Shown here: one piece after another, positions 62,969 to 64,000 of the stretch
How positions within the stretch are numbered: position 1 is the first letter of the stretch
Layout of the letters: every line of letters begins with the position of its first letter
NCBI GenBank assembly: GCA_002412595.1
Contig: DHVJ01000006.1
Span: 49,293-113,292, forward strand
Reading direction: 5' to 3'
DNA from: Anaerolineaceae bacterium UBA5211
Lineage (GTDB): Bacteria > Chloroflexota > Anaerolineae > Anaerolineales > Anaerolineaceae
DNA: 64,000 nt
Program-made: the position numbers and the translations under genes
Notes under the pieces: model-generated
What the model saw: only the letters and a program-made list of their open reading frames with translations
The model's database searches: none
Told to the model about the DNA's origin: nothing

Positions 62969-63793
62969 ATGGATGTGAAAGATAAAACGATTTTGGTAAC
63001 CGGCGCGACCGACGGCATCGGCCGCCAGACGGCGCTGGACCTGGCGCGCTTGGGCGCGCGAGTATTGATACACGGACGTAATAAGGAAAAAGGCATCCGC
63101 ACCTTGGATGAGTTGAACCGCGAGACCTGCAACGAGAAACTGGCGCTTTACGTGGCTGATTTTTCTTCGCTGGCGGATGTGCGCCGCATGGCGGAGGAGA
63201 TCAAGCGTGAACAGTCTCATTTGGATGTCTTGATCAACAACGCTGGTTCCTTCTTCAAGGATCATGAGTTGAATGCGGATGGTCTGGAGATGACATTTGT
63301 GGTCAACCATTTAGCGTCTTTTTTGTTGACCAATTTATTATTAGATCTGTTGAAGAAAAGCGCGCCCGCGCGCGTGGTGACGGTGGAATCCAGTGCGCAT
63401 AAAAATATCAAGGAAATCGACTGGGAAAACCTGCAGGGTGAGAAAACCTATGATGAATTTGATGCTTATGCGCTTTGCAAGCTGGCCAGCATTTGCACGA
63501 TGAACGAGCTGGCACAACGTTTGGCAGGCAGCGGAGTAACCGTCAATACGCTGCATCCGGGCGTGATTGACACAAAGCTGCTGCGCATGAGTTACAACAT
63601 ACCAGGCGCCAGCGTGGAGGAAGGCGCGCAAACTTCTGTGTATCTGGCAACCGAAACGGAGGTAGAAGGCGTCACCGGCAAGTATTTCAGCCATAAGGTG
63701 GAGAAACCTGTTTCCGACCTGGCCAAAGATCCGCAAAACCAGAAGAAATTCTGGGATATTTCCGAGCAATTGGTTGCTGAAAATATGGGGTAA
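62969..63793 (+). CDS. Short-chain dehydrogenase/reductase
   Basis: The 274-residue protein has the Rossmann motif TGATDGIGRQT, NNAG in VLINNAGSF, the catalytic Ser in VTVESSAH and the YxxxK pair in AYALCKLAS, followed by LHPGVIDTKLL. NADP use is suggested by HGRNKEK after the second strand. It resembles retinol-dehydrogenase/WW-domain oxidoreductase-like SDRs, with substrate unknown. GAGGTGG lies 8 nt before the ATG. It follows the LysM lipoprotein by 12 nt and ends before a terminator. Confidence 0.92.
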   Translation: MDVKDKTILVTGATDGIGRQTALDLARLGARVLIHGRNKEKGIRTLDELNRETCNEKLALYVADFSSLADVRRMAEEIKREQSHLDVLINNAGSFFKDHELNADGLEMTFVVNHLASFLLTNLLLDLLKKSAPARVVTVESSAHKNIKEIDWENLQGEKTYDEFDAYALCKLASICTMNELAQRLAGSGVTVNTLHPGVIDTKLLRMSYNIPGASVEEGAQTSVYLATETEVEGVTGKYFSHKVEKPVSDLAKDPQNQKKFWDISEQLVAENMG

Positions 63794-63890
63794 ACCAATT
63801 CCATAAAAGGATAGCTGCCTGAGCAACTGTCCTCAGCGAGATGTAGGCTGTCGTATGCATAGCACCGCTTTGAGGAAGGCAGCATTAAAT

Positions 63891-63928
63891 AAAAAAAACC
63901 GCCACTTTGATAGTGAGCGGTTTTTTTT
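63891..63928. terminator. Bidirectional intrinsic terminator after the SDR gene
   Basis: An A8-CCGC-CACT arm (63891-63906) pairs with AGTG-A-GCGG-T8 (63912-63928), with a single-base bulge. The A and T runs on either side allow termination from both strands. Confidence 0.85.
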
Positions 63929-63944
63929 AATTTTTAGGGATGGA

Positions 63945-64000
63945 TCAGGCTGCTACGCTTCGCACCTGGCGGATGACCATGACCACCTTGCCCATGATGC
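63945..64000 (-). CDS. C-terminal end of a gene entering from the right, LexA-like
   Basis: A frame open at the right edge ends IMGKVVMVIRQVRSVAA and TGA (stop at 63947-63945). The GKVVxVIR phrase resembles the C-terminal strand of LexA/S24 peptidases. Only 17 residues are visible. The bidirectional terminator at 63891 fits a gene ending here. Confidence 0.4.
   Translation of the reverse strand, partial: IMGKVVMVIRQVRSVAA

Overview
The window looks like a piece of chromosome from a Chloroflexota bacterium, most likely of the Anaerolineae. This is inferred from gene content, not from an rRNA gene, because none is present. Pointers are a glycyl-tRNA synthetase with alpha and beta parts fused in one chain, a bacterial nurA/herA pair, several secreted LysM, M23 and C39 proteins with Thr/Pro-rich linkers, a CotH / DUF4956 / VTC cluster, and strong TATAAT-type promoters placed so close to start codons that several mRNAs are probably leaderless. 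Gene order is typical chromosome. I see no prophage, no CRISPR array, no intact insertion sequence and no tRNA gene.

Layout. 1-6 kb: a large multi-PAS hybrid histidine kinase, cut by the left edge, and an HD-GYP response regulator. 6-7 kb: a CYTH protein and a membrane protein on the minus strand. 7.2-10.7 kb: gatCAB. 10.9-15.7 kb: a secreted beta-propeller-like protein, bacterioferritin, two tiny membrane proteins, and a FkbM / GNAT / HIT operon. 15.7-17.7 kb: xseA, xseB and a DUF212 protein. 17.7-21.2 kb: nurA, an unnamed gene and herA. 21.3-26 kb: a lipoprotein, a GEMM-I (cyclic dinucleotide) riboswitch ahead of a DUF3048 gene, and a NarL-type two-component system. 26-26.7 kb: a gene-free, repeat-rich stretch. 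26.7-31.1 kb: CotH, DUF4956, VTC, a Tat-type Cys-rich lipoprotein and DUF4405. 31.4-37 kb: nth, an asparaginase, an MBL-fold protein, an AAC(3)-like protein, an M23 peptidase and miaB, all on the minus strand. 37-39 kb: a C39-TPR protein and a HAD phosphatase. 39-42 kb: a cobalamin-type ABC importer behind a cobalamin riboswitch. 42-45.9 kb: a PfkB kinase, metG and a CinA-type amidase. 46-52 kb: two LysM/M23 paralogues around a MEMO protein and priA. 52-60.6 kb: rho, rpoD, dnaG, a small gene and the fused glyQS, all minus strand. 60.7-64 kb: flavin reductase, a C39-like protein, a LysM lipoprotein, an SDR and a possible lexA end.

How it fits together. Informational genes dominate (GatCAB, MetRS, GlyRS, MiaB, primase, sigma-70, Rho, PriA, exonuclease VII, endonuclease III, NurA/HerA). 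A second theme is the cell envelope. A third is second-messenger control: the HD-GYP protein should degrade c-di-GMP, and a GEMM-I aptamer controls an envelope gene. Two riboswitches, a dispersed inverted-repeat family and a recurring leaderless promoter layout are the main non-coding signals. The most interesting leads are the GEMM-I aptamer with A at its specificity position, the three-gene nurA/herA cassette and the leaderless promoters.
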